Shown here: positions 1-7,599 of the stretch, piece after piece
Layout of the letters: the number at the start of each line of letters is the position of its first letter
Position numbering within the stretch: the stretch's first letter is position 1
Assembly (NCBI GenBank): GCA_945883545.1
Contig: CAMCXT010000021.1
Span: 1 to 53,452, forward strand
Length of the DNA stretch: 53,452 nt
DNA from: Chitinophaga pinensis
Lineage (GTDB): Bacteria; Bacteroidota; Bacteroidia; M30B66
Reading direction: 5' to 3'
Made by a program: the position numbers and the translations under genes
The notes under the pieces: generated by a model
Databases searched by the model: none
What the model was told of the DNA's origin: nothing
The model's input: the letters and a program-made list of their open reading frames with translations, nothing else

Positions 1-63
1 GATTAATTTTCAGCGGAGAAATCCCGTTGGGAGCCCCCCGGACCTATTACAGTCAACAGTTTT
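1..63 (-). pseudogene. partial, damaged copy of tRNA-Ser
   Basis: Positions 1-21 are identical to 129-149 (3' end of the intact tRNA-Ser and its downstream flank). Positions 35-63 are identical to 162-190 (variable arm and part of the anticodon arm). The stretch between them (22-34) does not match the T-arm of the intact gene, and no TTCGAAT loop can be formed. After 63 the similarity ends before the anticodon loop and acceptor 5' strand. It therefore cannot fold as a tRNA. It may be a decayed tandem duplicate or the scar of a recombination at a tRNA gene. The copy runs off the left edge. Confidence 0.7.
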
Positions 64-102
64 TCCCGATGGGACCGCACTCATCGCTACATTAGATGGA
101 AT

Positions 103-130
103 AAAAAAAATCCCCACGATTTCGTGAGGA
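103..130 (-). terminator. intrinsic terminator of tRNA-Ser
   Basis: On the minus strand the sequence forms a nearly perfect stem between 122-130 and 111-119 with a two-base loop and one G-U pair, followed by eight T residues (110-103). It lies 11 nt beyond the tRNA-Ser 3' end, so it most likely ends that transcript. Confidence 0.85.
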
Positions 131-141
131 TTAATTTTCAG

Positions 142-226
142 CGGAGAAAGAGGGATTCGAACCCCCGGACCTATTACAGTCAACAGTTTTCAAGACTGCC
201 GCAATCGACCGCTCTGCCATTTCTCC
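142..226 (-). tRNA. tRNA-Ser (anticodon UGA)
   Basis: The 85-nt minus-strand sequence folds as a class II tRNA. Acceptor strands GGAGAAA and TTTCTCC pair, the T-loop is TTCGAAT, there is a long variable arm, and the anticodon loop CTTGAAA gives anticodon UGA, which reads UCA-type serine codons. The discriminator base is G, as expected for serine. CCA is not encoded. The gene has its own promoter 5 nt upstream and a terminator 11 nt downstream. Confidence 0.97.
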
Positions 227-231
227 GGGGG

Positions 232-261
232 CAAAAGTAGTAAAGCAGATGATTCCCCAAA
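232..261 (-). promoter_or_regulatory. promoter of tRNA-Ser
   Basis: The minus strand reads TTTG (261-258), 18 bp, then TACTTTTG (239-232), matching the Bacteroidota -33/-7 consensus. Only 5 nt separate the -7 element from the mature tRNA 5' end, so transcription probably starts at or very near the mature end. Confidence 0.75.
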
Positions 262-308
262 AAAAAACTTGCTATTCTTTTAAGTAACTTAGCCCGAAAA
301 TTATTTAA

Positions 309-1211
309 ATGCCTGATAAAAAGATTGTTGTATTTCTGGTTTTCCTGATCTGTCAAACAATTCAAGCACAATCTATTGATTCGTTGAAACAGGCAAAACG
401 GCACCGTGGAGTTTATTTAACAACCACATTGTCAATGTATACCGTTAGCAATATAGCACTATACAAGACATGGTACGAGCCATACAGCACCGGGAAGTTT
501 CACACCTTTAACGATCAAAAAGAATGGCTTGGGATGGATAAAACTGGACATTTTATCACTTCATGGTGGATTTCTTCCTTCATAAAGGAGACTGCAGAAA
601 TGTCTGGCTTCGATCACCGACAAGCCAAATGGATGGGGATCATTTATCCAACGGTTTTCATGACATCAGTGGAAGTGATGGATGGGTTTTCTGACGGGTG
701 GGGATTTTCGACTGCCGATTTGTTGGCCAATTTTAGTGGGATTGGTTTCGCGTATCTGCAATCGGAGGCGCCTTTTTTCGATCAATTCAATTTGAAATAC
801 TCCTGGAACCCCGGAGAATTAGCTCAACACAGACCGAGCTTACTCGGCCGAAATGTTCCCGAAAGGATGTTGAAGAATTACAACGAACAAACCTATTGGC
901 TTTCAGTGCCCTTGTCTCTAGTTCACAAGAAAATACCAAATTGGCTTTGCATTTCGCTAGGATATGGAGCAAACGGAATGTTGGGCGCGAAAACAAATGT
1001 TTGGCAAGATGGAAATCAATTGTTTAATTATTCAATGATAGAAAGAGAACGACAATTCAGTTTATCTTTAGATCTCGATCTTCGAAAAATCAAAATTAAA
1101 GGCAAAGCATGGAAGCTCTTCACTAGCACATTTCGTTGGTTGAAGATCCCAGCGCCAGCCTTGCATTTCAATTCCAAAAGTGGATGGGAGTTTTCTCCGA
1201 TTCAATGGTGA
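309..1211 (+). CDS. DUF2279 family protein
   Basis: A 300-residue protein with a probable signal peptide (residues 1-21, ending in QAQS). The central part carries the pattern typical of DUF2279 (YfiM-like) proteins: GHFITSWWIS near residue 78, a conserved MDGFSDGWGFSTADLLAN segment near residue 130, and a downstream LKYSWNP segment. The family is predicted to sit in the envelope and has no established biochemical role. In Bacteroidota it is usually a single-copy exported protein of this length. A weak -7-like element (TAACTTAG, near 285-292) precedes the start, which is the first ATG. No partner gene is adjacent, since the next gene is 300 bp away. Family assignment is fairly sure; function is unknown. 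Confidence 0.75.
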   Translation: MPDKKIVVFLVFLICQTIQAQSIDSLKQAKRHRGVYLTTTLSMYTVSNIALYKTWYEPYSTGKFHTFNDQKEWLGMDKTGHFITSWWISSFIKETAEMSGFDHRQAKWMGIIYPTVFMTSVEVMDGFSDGWGFSTADLLANFSGIGFAYLQSEAPFFDQFNLKYSWNPGELAQHRPSLLGRNVPERMLKNYNEQTYWLSVPLSLVHKKIPNWLCISLGYGANGMLGAKTNVWQDGNQLFNYSMIERERQFSLSLDLDLRKIKIKGKAWKLFTSTFRWLKIPAPALHFNSKSGWEFSPIQW

Positions 1212-1513
1212 TTCAAAGAATTTACTTTACCAAATGCAGATCTATTTATTCGAAGATTATCTGGTAAGCCAACGATGTTAAAAACAGATTCTACAGAAAA
1301 ATTTCATCTACAAGATCAGTTTATTCTTTAAGAAATTTTAACTTTGAAACTAGGTATTTAGTCGTAATGCTATGATATTCAATATGTTTATTGTTTTTTG
1401 ATTGGAGGTAAAACCTCTGTCAATTATGAAATTGAGTACTCAGACTTTTGTTACTAAATCAGCGTTGTTTTACGTTAGGATTTATTCGTTAAATTTGCTT
1501 GATTTGAGATCCT
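1212..1513. other. intergenic region, AT-rich
   Basis: These 302 bases hold no convincing reading frame or RNA gene. A small GAGGT-AAA-ACCTC hairpin lies at 1405-1417 but has no T-tract. The only regulatory signal is the -7-like element at 1490-1497 that probably serves the next gene. Confidence 0.5.
1490..1497 (+). promoter_or_regulatory. -7 promoter element before the PKD/T9SS protein
   Basis: TAAATTTG matches the Bacteroidota -7 consensus TAnnTTTG and ends 16 nt before the ATG. A TTG at 1465-1467 is a possible -33 element, but the 22-bp spacing is long. Confidence 0.5.
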
Positions 1514-3436
1514 ATGATGGATATGAGGAAAAATTTAAACCGTAGTGTGTTCACTCAGCTTTTTGGCTGTTTGTTTTTTATAGCTCCAATGCTTGGCTAT
1601 TCTCAAGCTACTCCAACTTATGGTGATTGTCTGGGCGGTTTTACTGTTTGCGAATTGAATTACAATCAACAAATGTCTTTTGAAGGCGAAGGAAACTACC
1701 TTGATGAAATTGACAATGCTTCTTCTTGTTTGAATAGCGGAGAAAGCAACAATGCTTGGTATATCATTACCGTTCAAACGCCTGGTACATTTGGCTTTAA
1801 TATCCTTCCAAATTGCGACAATGCTGATTATGATTGGGCACTTTTCAATTTAACGAGTGCTTCTTGTTTTGATATTGCCACAGACCCAACACTTGAAGTG
1901 GCATGTAATTTTTCAGGCTCATTTTTTCCTCCCATTACTGGGATGAACAACGGTGCAAATCCGCAAGATGAAAGTACTATCGTTGTAGCAGCTGGTGAAA
2001 TCTACGCGCTTTTGGTAAATAATTTTTCAGGCTTAAATCAATGTGGATACATCCTCGATTTATCACTTTCTACGGCTGGAATCATTGATATCCTTCCGCC
2101 TTCAATCAGTCCGCTTCAAAATCAAGTGAATTGCGGATCTAACCTTATCACACTGAACTTTTCAGAATTTATCGATTGCGAATCAATCTCCACTTCCGAT
2201 TTCTTTCTGATCAATCCACTTGGCGATGAAATTCCAATCAGTGGTATTTCTAGTGTGGGTTGTGCCAATGGAGGTTCTTATGACAAAGAGTTTACCTTTT
2301 TACTCAATGAACAGCTTTTCCTCGGTGGAGTTTACACTTTAGGTCGCTCTGGTCTCATTGAAGATTTGTGCGGAAATATTGCTGCCGACACAGAATTAGT
2401 CGTTTTCAACATCGATGCATTTACAATCGCGTCCAATTTCACCCCAGTTGATTGCAGAACCAATAATGGAACTGCTACCGCCAATATTACAGGAGGAACC
2501 GCTCCCTTTATTTACAACTGGCAACCGGCCAATCAATCAACTCCAACAGCTACTGGACTTCCTTTTGGATGGCAAGAAGTAATCGTAATTGACGCTGATG
2601 GTTGTACACAGTCGGATTCGATTTTCGTTGAAGACAACAGTAATTTTAGTGTTGATGTGGTTGTGGTTCCCGACACCTGCTCGTTTGGCCTTGGCTCTGC
2701 CTTTGCCATAGTTAACGGTGGTGAGCCATTTACATCTCCGCCTGCAGAATTGCCATACATTTATTTCTGGGATGTTCAAGGTCAAGCAACCGACACAACT
2801 TTTGTAGATAGTTTGTTAACCGGCGATTACGTGATGGCAGTTAGAGACAGTTTTGGCTGCCGCTATGAAATCGATTTCACTGTTCCTGATTATCGTTTTA
2901 ACCTTGAAGCCGATTTCATTTTTTCACCAGACGAAAATCCAATTACAGGGATTTTGCCTACAGTGTCTTTCTTGAATCAAAGTGAAAACGCTACTGAGTT
3001 TACTTGGAACTTTGGATCAGGCGATGTTTCCACTGAATTCGAGCCCGATTACATATTCCCGGGCTCAGGCACCTACGACGTAAAACTTATTGCAGAGAAT
3101 CCCTTTGGCTGTAAAGATTCAATCAGCAAGCCTGTTACGATCGATTTCATGTTAAATTTTTACGCTCCCAATGCATTTTCTCCAAATGGGGATTTCGTAA
3201 ACGACACGTTCAATGTAGTGGTGACAGGGATTTTCGATTCTACGTTCACCATGACCATTTTTGATCGTTGGGGTGGAGAAGTTTACAATACTTCCGATAA
3301 ACGTATTGGTTGGGACGGCAAAGGCCTTAAATCAGGTAAGTACCTTCCTGGTGGATTTTACATTTACCGCGCATTCTTTTACGATCAATCGGGTAAAAAA
3401 CACTTGATGACGGGGAAGGTCTTGTTGATCGGTTAA
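1514..3436 (+). CDS. T9SS-secreted PKD / gliding-associated C-terminal domain protein
   Basis: A 640-residue exported protein. Residues 1-31 form a signal peptide. Residues about 310-372 resemble a SprB-type repeat (NGTATANITGGTAPFIYNW motif). Residues about 470-545 form a PKD-like domain (TEFTWNFGSGD, SGTYDVKLIAENPFGC). The last 94 residues are a gliding-motility-associated C-terminal domain of the type IX secretion system (APNAFSPNGDFVNDTF, IFDRWGGEVY, GWDGKG, GGFYIYRAFF). The product should cross the outer membrane by T9SS and be surface-attached or released. The ligand is unknown; PKD and SprB modules suggest adhesion. Two ATGs (1514 and 1517) are in frame and nearly equivalent. The stop codon shares the TTAA at 3433-3436 with the convergent gene. 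Confidence 0.85.
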   Translation: MMDMRKNLNRSVFTQLFGCLFFIAPMLGYSQATPTYGDCLGGFTVCELNYNQQMSFEGEGNYLDEIDNASSCLNSGESNNAWYIITVQTPGTFGFNILPNCDNADYDWALFNLTSASCFDIATDPTLEVACNFSGSFFPPITGMNNGANPQDESTIVVAAGEIYALLVNNFSGLNQCGYILDLSLSTAGIIDILPPSISPLQNQVNCGSNLITLNFSEFIDCESISTSDFFLINPLGDEIPISGISSVGCANGGSYDKEFTFLLNEQLFLGGVYTLGRSGLIEDLCGNIAADTELVVFNIDAFTIASNFTPVDCRTNNGTATANITGGTAPFIYNWQPANQSTPTATGLPFGWQEVIVIDADGCTQSDSIFVEDNSNFSVDVVVVPDTCSFGLGSAFAIVNGGEPFTSPPAELPYIYFWDVQGQATDTTFVDSLLTGDYVMAVRDSFGCRYEIDFTVPDYRFNLEADFIFSPDENPITGILPTVSFLNQSENATEFTWNFGSGDVSTEFEPDYIFPGSGTYDVKLIAENPFGCKDSISKPVTIDFMLNFYAPNAFSPNGDFVNDTFNVVVTGIFDSTFTMTIFDRWGGEVYNTSDKRIGWDGKGLKSGKYLPGGFYIYRAFFYDQSGKKHLMTGKVLLIG

Positions 3437-4194
3437 ATTTCAATGATTAATCCATCGTAGGCAATTTCCACATTCGATGGCAACTCTTTCATGACATCTT
3501 CATGCTTGCCCATTTGGTGACTCAAATGCGTGAGAAATCCTTTTTGAGGCTTAATTCTATCGATCAATTCCAAAGCTTCATTTAGAGTGAAATGCGAAAC
3601 ATGTGTTTCTCGCCGCAATGCATTTATCACTAAAATTTTAGTGCCTTCGAGCTTCTTTAATTCGATCTCTGAAATAGATTTTGCGTCTGTGATATAAGTA
3701 AAATCTCCAATTCTATATCCGAATACAGGCATTTGGTAATGCATGACTTCGATTGGCAAAATGGTCTGATTAAATAAATCGAATGGATGATTAGTAATTC
3801 GATGAAGATTAATCAATGGAATCCCGGGATACTTTGTGTCTGCAAAAATGTATGAAAATTCTCTTCTGATGGCTTGTTCAACAGCATCAGTAAGATAAAT
3901 ATCCATGTTCTGTTTCATGACAAAATTAAAGGCTCTGATGTCGTCTAATCCAGCTACATGGTCTTTGTGCTCATGTGTAAATAAAACTGCATCTAAACGT
4001 CTTACTTTGTTTTTCAGCATCTGCTGACGGAAATCAGGACCAGTATCGATCACAATGGTTTTTCCATTGAATTCAACCAGAACAGAACACCTCAATCGAT
4101 TATCCTTCGGGTTTGAAGACGAACACACGTCGCATCTGCAAGCTATAACAGGAATTCCCTGTGATGTTCCAGTTCCGAGAAACGTTATCTTCAT
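3433..4194 (-). CDS. MBL-fold metallohydrolase, PhnP-like
   Basis: A 253-residue cytoplasmic hydrolase of the metallo-beta-lactamase fold. The N-terminus has FLGTGTSQGIP. A CxCxxC cluster (C19, C21, C24) recalls the structural zinc site of PhnP-type cyclic phosphodiesterases. The metal motif THEHKDH supplies H74, H76, D78 and H79, and a late THLSH segment supplies a further histidine. Family members cleave cyclic phosphodiesters or related phosphoesters. The actual substrate here is unknown because no phosphonate or lipoate genes are nearby. It is a single gene with a textbook promoter 5 nt upstream, and it converges on the preceding gene with overlapping stop codons. Confidence 0.85.
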   Translation of the reverse strand: MKITFLGTGTSQGIPVIACRCDVCSSSNPKDNRLRCSVLVEFNGKTIVIDTGPDFRQQMLKNKVRRLDAVLFTHEHKDHVAGLDDIRAFNFVMKQNMDIYLTDAVEQAIRREFSYIFADTKYPGIPLINLHRITNHPFDLFNQTILPIEVMHYQMPVFGYRIGDFTYITDAKSISEIELKKLEGTKILVINALRRETHVSHFTLNEALELIDRIKPQKGFLTHLSHQMGKHEDVMKELPSNVEIAYDGLIIEI

Positions 4195-4199
4195 AACCT

Positions 4200-4230
4200 C
4201 AAACGTACATCAAAACATTAAATCTCCAAA
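4200..4230 (-). promoter_or_regulatory. consensus promoter of the MBL-fold gene
   Basis: On the minus strand TTTG (4230-4227), exactly 19 bp, then TACGTTTG (4207-4200). This is a perfect Bacteroidota -33/-7 match. The -7 element ends 5 nt before the ATG, so the mRNA would have almost no leader. Confidence 0.85.
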
Positions 4231-4289
4231 ACGCAATTATACAGTTTCATTAAATAATATCGATTGCCAGAATAATAATGAAACGAGAA

Positions 4290-4319
4290 TTGTGTAATGA
4301 ATTAGTTTGGTTTTCTTTG
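4290..4319 (+). promoter_or_regulatory. promoter of lpxB
   Basis: TTG (4290-4292), 19 bp, then TTTCTTTG (4312-4319), one mismatch from TAnnTTTG. The -7 element ends 13 nt before the lpxB ATG. Confidence 0.6.
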
Positions 4320-4332
4320 CACTTGTACGCCA

Positions 4333-5439
4333 ATGAAATACTACATTATTGCAGGAGAAGCCTCAGGAGATTTGCATGCAGCGAATTTGATGAAAGAGCT
4401 TGTTTTGCGTGATCCATTGGCTGAATTTCGGTGTTGGGGAGGTGATAAAATGCAAGCTGCGGGCGGAGTCTTGGTGAAGCATTACAGAGATCTTGCATTT
4501 ATGGGGTTCATAGAAGTTATTGCGAATCTCCCAACGATTCTTCGAAACCTTGATTTTTGTAAAAAGGATATTGTAGATTTTAATCCTGATGTTGTTTTAC
4601 TGGTTGATTATCCTGGATTCAATTTAAGGATTGCGACTTTCACGAAATCAAAAGGAATTAAAACGTTTTATTACATCTCTCCACAAATTTGGGCTTGGAA
4701 ACAAAGTAGGGTTCATCAAATCAAGCGAGATGTTGACGCTATGTTTGTGATATTGCCATTTGAACAGGCTTTTTACAAGAGATTTGGAATGGAAGTGTTT
4801 TTTGAAGGCCATCCTTTGTTAGACGCTATGAAGGATATCCCAAATGTGGGTACATTTCGCGAACGGCATCAATTGGGTAAAAAAGATTTGATTGCGCTTT
4901 TGCCTGGAAGCAGAAAACAAGAAATTAAAAAAATGTTGCCAATTATGCTTGAAGCTGTTTCAAAGCACGACAATTGGGAACCTATTATTGCGGGTGTTTC
5001 GGTTCATGATCTAAAGTTTTATCAAGAAATCGCTGGGGATAAATCGATCAAAGTAATTTACGGAGAAACATATCAATTGCTATTAAATTCAAAAGCAGCA
5101 GCCGTAACTTCTGGAACTGCAACGCTGGAGGCAGGTTTATTCGGTGTTCCGCTAGTTGTATGCTACAAAGGTGGAAATGTTTCTTATCAAATTGCCAAGC
5201 GACTGATTAAAGTGAAGTATATTTCTTTGGTGAACTTAATACTAGATTCGCCAGCTGTAAAGGAGTTGATACAACATCAATTGACGCCAGAAAAGTTGAG
5301 AATTGAACTTGAATTGCTCATGGAAAATACCGAAGAGCGTAGTCAAGTAATCTCTAAATTACAGCATTTACAAAGTATATCAGGTGGTGAAGGAGCCTCG
5401 TCGAGGGTTGCCGAAAAAATGCTTTCATTACTTAGTTAA
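4333..5439 (+). CDS. lpxB: lipid-A-disaccharide synthase
   Basis: A 368-residue glycosyltransferase (GT19) that joins UDP-2,3-diacylglucosamine to 2,3-diacylglucosamine 1-phosphate, making the lipid A disaccharide at the inner face of the cytoplasmic membrane. Diagnostic segments are IIAGEASGDLHAA at the N-terminus, RCWGGDKMQAAG, YPGFNLRIA, YYISPQIWAWKQSR, LPFEQAFY, GHPLLDA, LLPGSRKQEI and SGTATLEAG in the C-terminal nucleotide-sugar half. Length is normal for the family. Other lipid A genes are not adjacent. The next gene starts 67 bp downstream with its own -7 element, so co-transcription is not required. Confidence 0.97.
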   Translation: MKYYIIAGEASGDLHAANLMKELVLRDPLAEFRCWGGDKMQAAGGVLVKHYRDLAFMGFIEVIANLPTILRNLDFCKKDIVDFNPDVVLLVDYPGFNLRIATFTKSKGIKTFYYISPQIWAWKQSRVHQIKRDVDAMFVILPFEQAFYKRFGMEVFFEGHPLLDAMKDIPNVGTFRERHQLGKKDLIALLPGSRKQEIKKMLPIMLEAVSKHDNWEPIIAGVSVHDLKFYQEIAGDKSIKVIYGETYQLLLNSKAAAVTSGTATLEAGLFGVPLVVCYKGGNVSYQIAKRLIKVKYISLVNLILDSPAVKELIQHQLTPEKLRIELELLMENTEERSQVISKLQHLQSISGGEGASSRVAEKMLSLLS

Positions 5440-5494
5440 CTTGTCAATGTTAATAAGGTTATTGAAATAACTACAAGATCAAATTGAAGCCGTA

Positions 5495-5502
5495 TAATTT
5501 TG
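5495..5502 (+). promoter_or_regulatory. -7 promoter element of the SpoIID-like gene
   Basis: TAATTTTG matches TAnnTTTG and ends exactly 4 nt before the ATG at 5507. No clear -33 element is seen. If used, the mRNA would be leaderless or nearly so. Confidence 0.55.
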
Positions 5503-5506
5503 TTGA

Positions 5507-6676
5507 ATGCGATACATTATATATGTATTCATTTTGACTTGCAATTTAATCGGTGCTCAAAATTTGAGAGTCGGATTGTTCAGGGCATCTGAATTAAAGA
5601 AATTAAGTATTCAATTATCAAATAGCGAGGTTCAATTGCAGGCCGACCAATTGCAATTTATATTTCAGTTGAACCAAGAATTCAAAATTGCCGCTTCAGG
5701 AAATGAATTGATTTTGGATGTAGGTGATCAGCATCTAGGTAAATTTAAAAAATTGAAATTCATCCAGCCAATAAATCAAACTGTTACGATCGACTGTATT
5801 TATCCAGATTTAAAGGAATTGGTTTACAAAGGCAATATCGAACTCAGTGCATTCAAAGGAGAGATAAACCTAATTAACATTACGGATGAATCGAATTATT
5901 TAGCGGGTGTTTTGAAAGGAGAAGCGGGAAAGAACAAGCCCAATTCATTTTATGAAACTATGGCGATCGTTTCACGAACTTATATGAAGTATTACGAAGG
6001 CCGACACCAAAAGGAGGGTTATAGTATTTGCGATCAAACACATTGCCAGGTTTACAAAGGATTTACCAATTACCAACCTTGGGCAGACGCTGTTTTATCG
6101 ACTGAGGGAATTGTATTAAAAAATCAAGACTCAAACAGTTATTCAGAAGCTGTATTTCATTCGAATTGTGGCGGAATGACAGCCTCTGCGAAATCGGTTT
6201 GGAGAAACGATATTCCAGTATGTAAAGTAACCAACGACCCTTACTGTGCCTCTGGCCGGCATGCTGAATGGCAGAAGAAAATATCCAAAGATGAATTCAA
6301 GAGAATTGCTGGTTTTTCAAATGTCAATTTCAATAATGATTCACTTTGTGGATTGATCACATTTTGTCATTCTGGCGATCGTCCAGAAGAAATCCAATTG
6401 GATAATAAAGTTATTTCTGCACCCAAGATGAGATCGATGTTTTCATTGCGATCTGCTTGGTTCGACCTTGAATGTGAATCTGATTCCATTATTTTCATTG
6501 GAAAAGGGTATGGTCATGGTGTAGGATTATGCCAAGAAGGCGCCATTGGAATGGCAGAGCTAAACAAGAGTTACTTAGATATTTTGAAGTTCTATTTTCG
6601 TGAAGCCATCATCGTTGATGAAAAGTTGAATAAGGTACTTTATGGTCAATTGGGCGACTTGGCCACTTCACCTTAA
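5507..6676 (+). CDS. SpoIID/LytB domain protein
   Basis: A 389-residue exported protein with a signal peptide (residues 1-18, ending IGAQ). The SpoIID/LytB domain occupies the central and C-terminal parts: YLAGVLKGEAG near 130, YETMAIVSRTYMKYY, CDQTHCQVYKG, a SNCGG motif and WRNDIPVC in the middle, and GKGYGHGVGLCQEGAIGMA near the end. SpoIID proteins are peptidoglycan lytic transglycosylases acting on denuded glycan. In non-sporulating Bacteroidota the homologues are taken to be periplasmic wall-remodelling enzymes. The catalytic-type E of GVLKGEAGK is present. It is probably monocistronic, because it is followed by a 923-bp gap. Confidence 0.88.
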   Translation: MRYIIYVFILTCNLIGAQNLRVGLFRASELKKLSIQLSNSEVQLQADQLQFIFQLNQEFKIAASGNELILDVGDQHLGKFKKLKFIQPINQTVTIDCIYPDLKELVYKGNIELSAFKGEINLINITDESNYLAGVLKGEAGKNKPNSFYETMAIVSRTYMKYYEGRHQKEGYSICDQTHCQVYKGFTNYQPWADAVLSTEGIVLKNQDSNSYSEAVFHSNCGGMTASAKSVWRNDIPVCKVTNDPYCASGRHAEWQKKISKDEFKRIAGFSNVNFNNDSLCGLITFCHSGDRPEEIQLDNKVISAPKMRSMFSLRSAWFDLECESDSIIFIGKGYGHGVGLCQEGAIGMAELNKSYLDILKFYFREAIIVDEKLNKVLYGQLGDLATSP

Positions 6677-7599
6677 ATATGAGATTAGGCAATTGGTGAT
6701 TCAATTGTATAAGATTGAATTCTGTGAAAACATTGAATTAAACATCATTTGGTTCTTTTCTTTCTTCGATGTTATTACCTGAACATCTAAGGCTTGTTTG
6801 AATTAATTGTTTTTAGTGATGTTGTCTTTGATGCACAACATTGATTTACTAGATCTCATTAATTACAAAGCTGATAGTTGCATTTATTTATGGTTCTGTT
6901 CGAACTAAAAGGTCTAAAAGAGTAACGATTTATGAAATCATTTTTCATATGACTTGAGCCATAAGACTCACATTATAAGTATCATATATAACAGATCTAG
7001 AAATATAAAATGTGATATGGGTTGACTTTACCAAATCCAAGTGAATGAAGTTGTTCAATGTGAATTTTGAAACGCTCATGTAAAATGTTTATTCGACATA
7101 GATTTTTAAATGAAAGCGGATTTCTAAAATCTTTGATTCTGATAATGAAAGGAATCGGATACATTCAGTTTTGATGTTTTTACCATTCTAAATGCTTATT
7201 GCATTTTCAATTTTATATGTAAGTGTAGTTTTTGATTTGACAAGATTGAAAAAAAACGGAAATTATCACTTCTTATATATCAGAAATTCAGTCATTTGTA
7301 TGAATATCTTTTGTGTTTAATTTAATCTAACAGCTTTGAATTGTTATTCTTAGCATTGTCGAAAAATCAATTTTAAGCTATTAGAATCTAGTTTTGAATG
7401 GTTTAAATGGCAAGAATGTTTAATTAATTATCATTTATCTGATTTGAAATTTAAGAAAAAAAAGATTTAATAATAATTGTAAAAAACAGTAAATCAATAA
7501 GATAGTTAATTCTTAATATTTTATTCTAATTATTTTCTTACATTAATGTATGTTGTATTAAATAATATGTATTACATTCGCTAAATAAAATAAATAATC
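6677..7599. other. 923-bp AT-rich non-coding region
   Basis: There is no reading frame of credible length or codon use on either strand, and no tRNA or recognisable structured RNA. The region is strikingly AT-rich with many A/T-only runs (for example 7434-7480 and 7490-7572), denser than other gaps in the window. It lies directly upstream of a protein with eleven AT-hook-like motifs. The only promoter-like signal I see is next to that gene. It may contain an unannotated small RNA, but nothing supports one. Confidence 0.5.
7573..7580 (+). promoter_or_regulatory. -7 element of the AT-hook protein gene
   Basis: TACATTCG fits the TAnnTTTG/TAnnTTCG pattern seen elsewhere in the window and lies 19 nt before the ATG. 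A TTG at 7553-7555 is a possible -33 element at 17 bp, which is slightly short. Confidence 0.45.

Noticed and set aside
1405..1417. GAGGT-AAA-ACCTC hairpin as a terminator of the DUF2279 gene
   Set aside because: Only five base pairs, no T-tract, and almost 200 nt from the stop codon.
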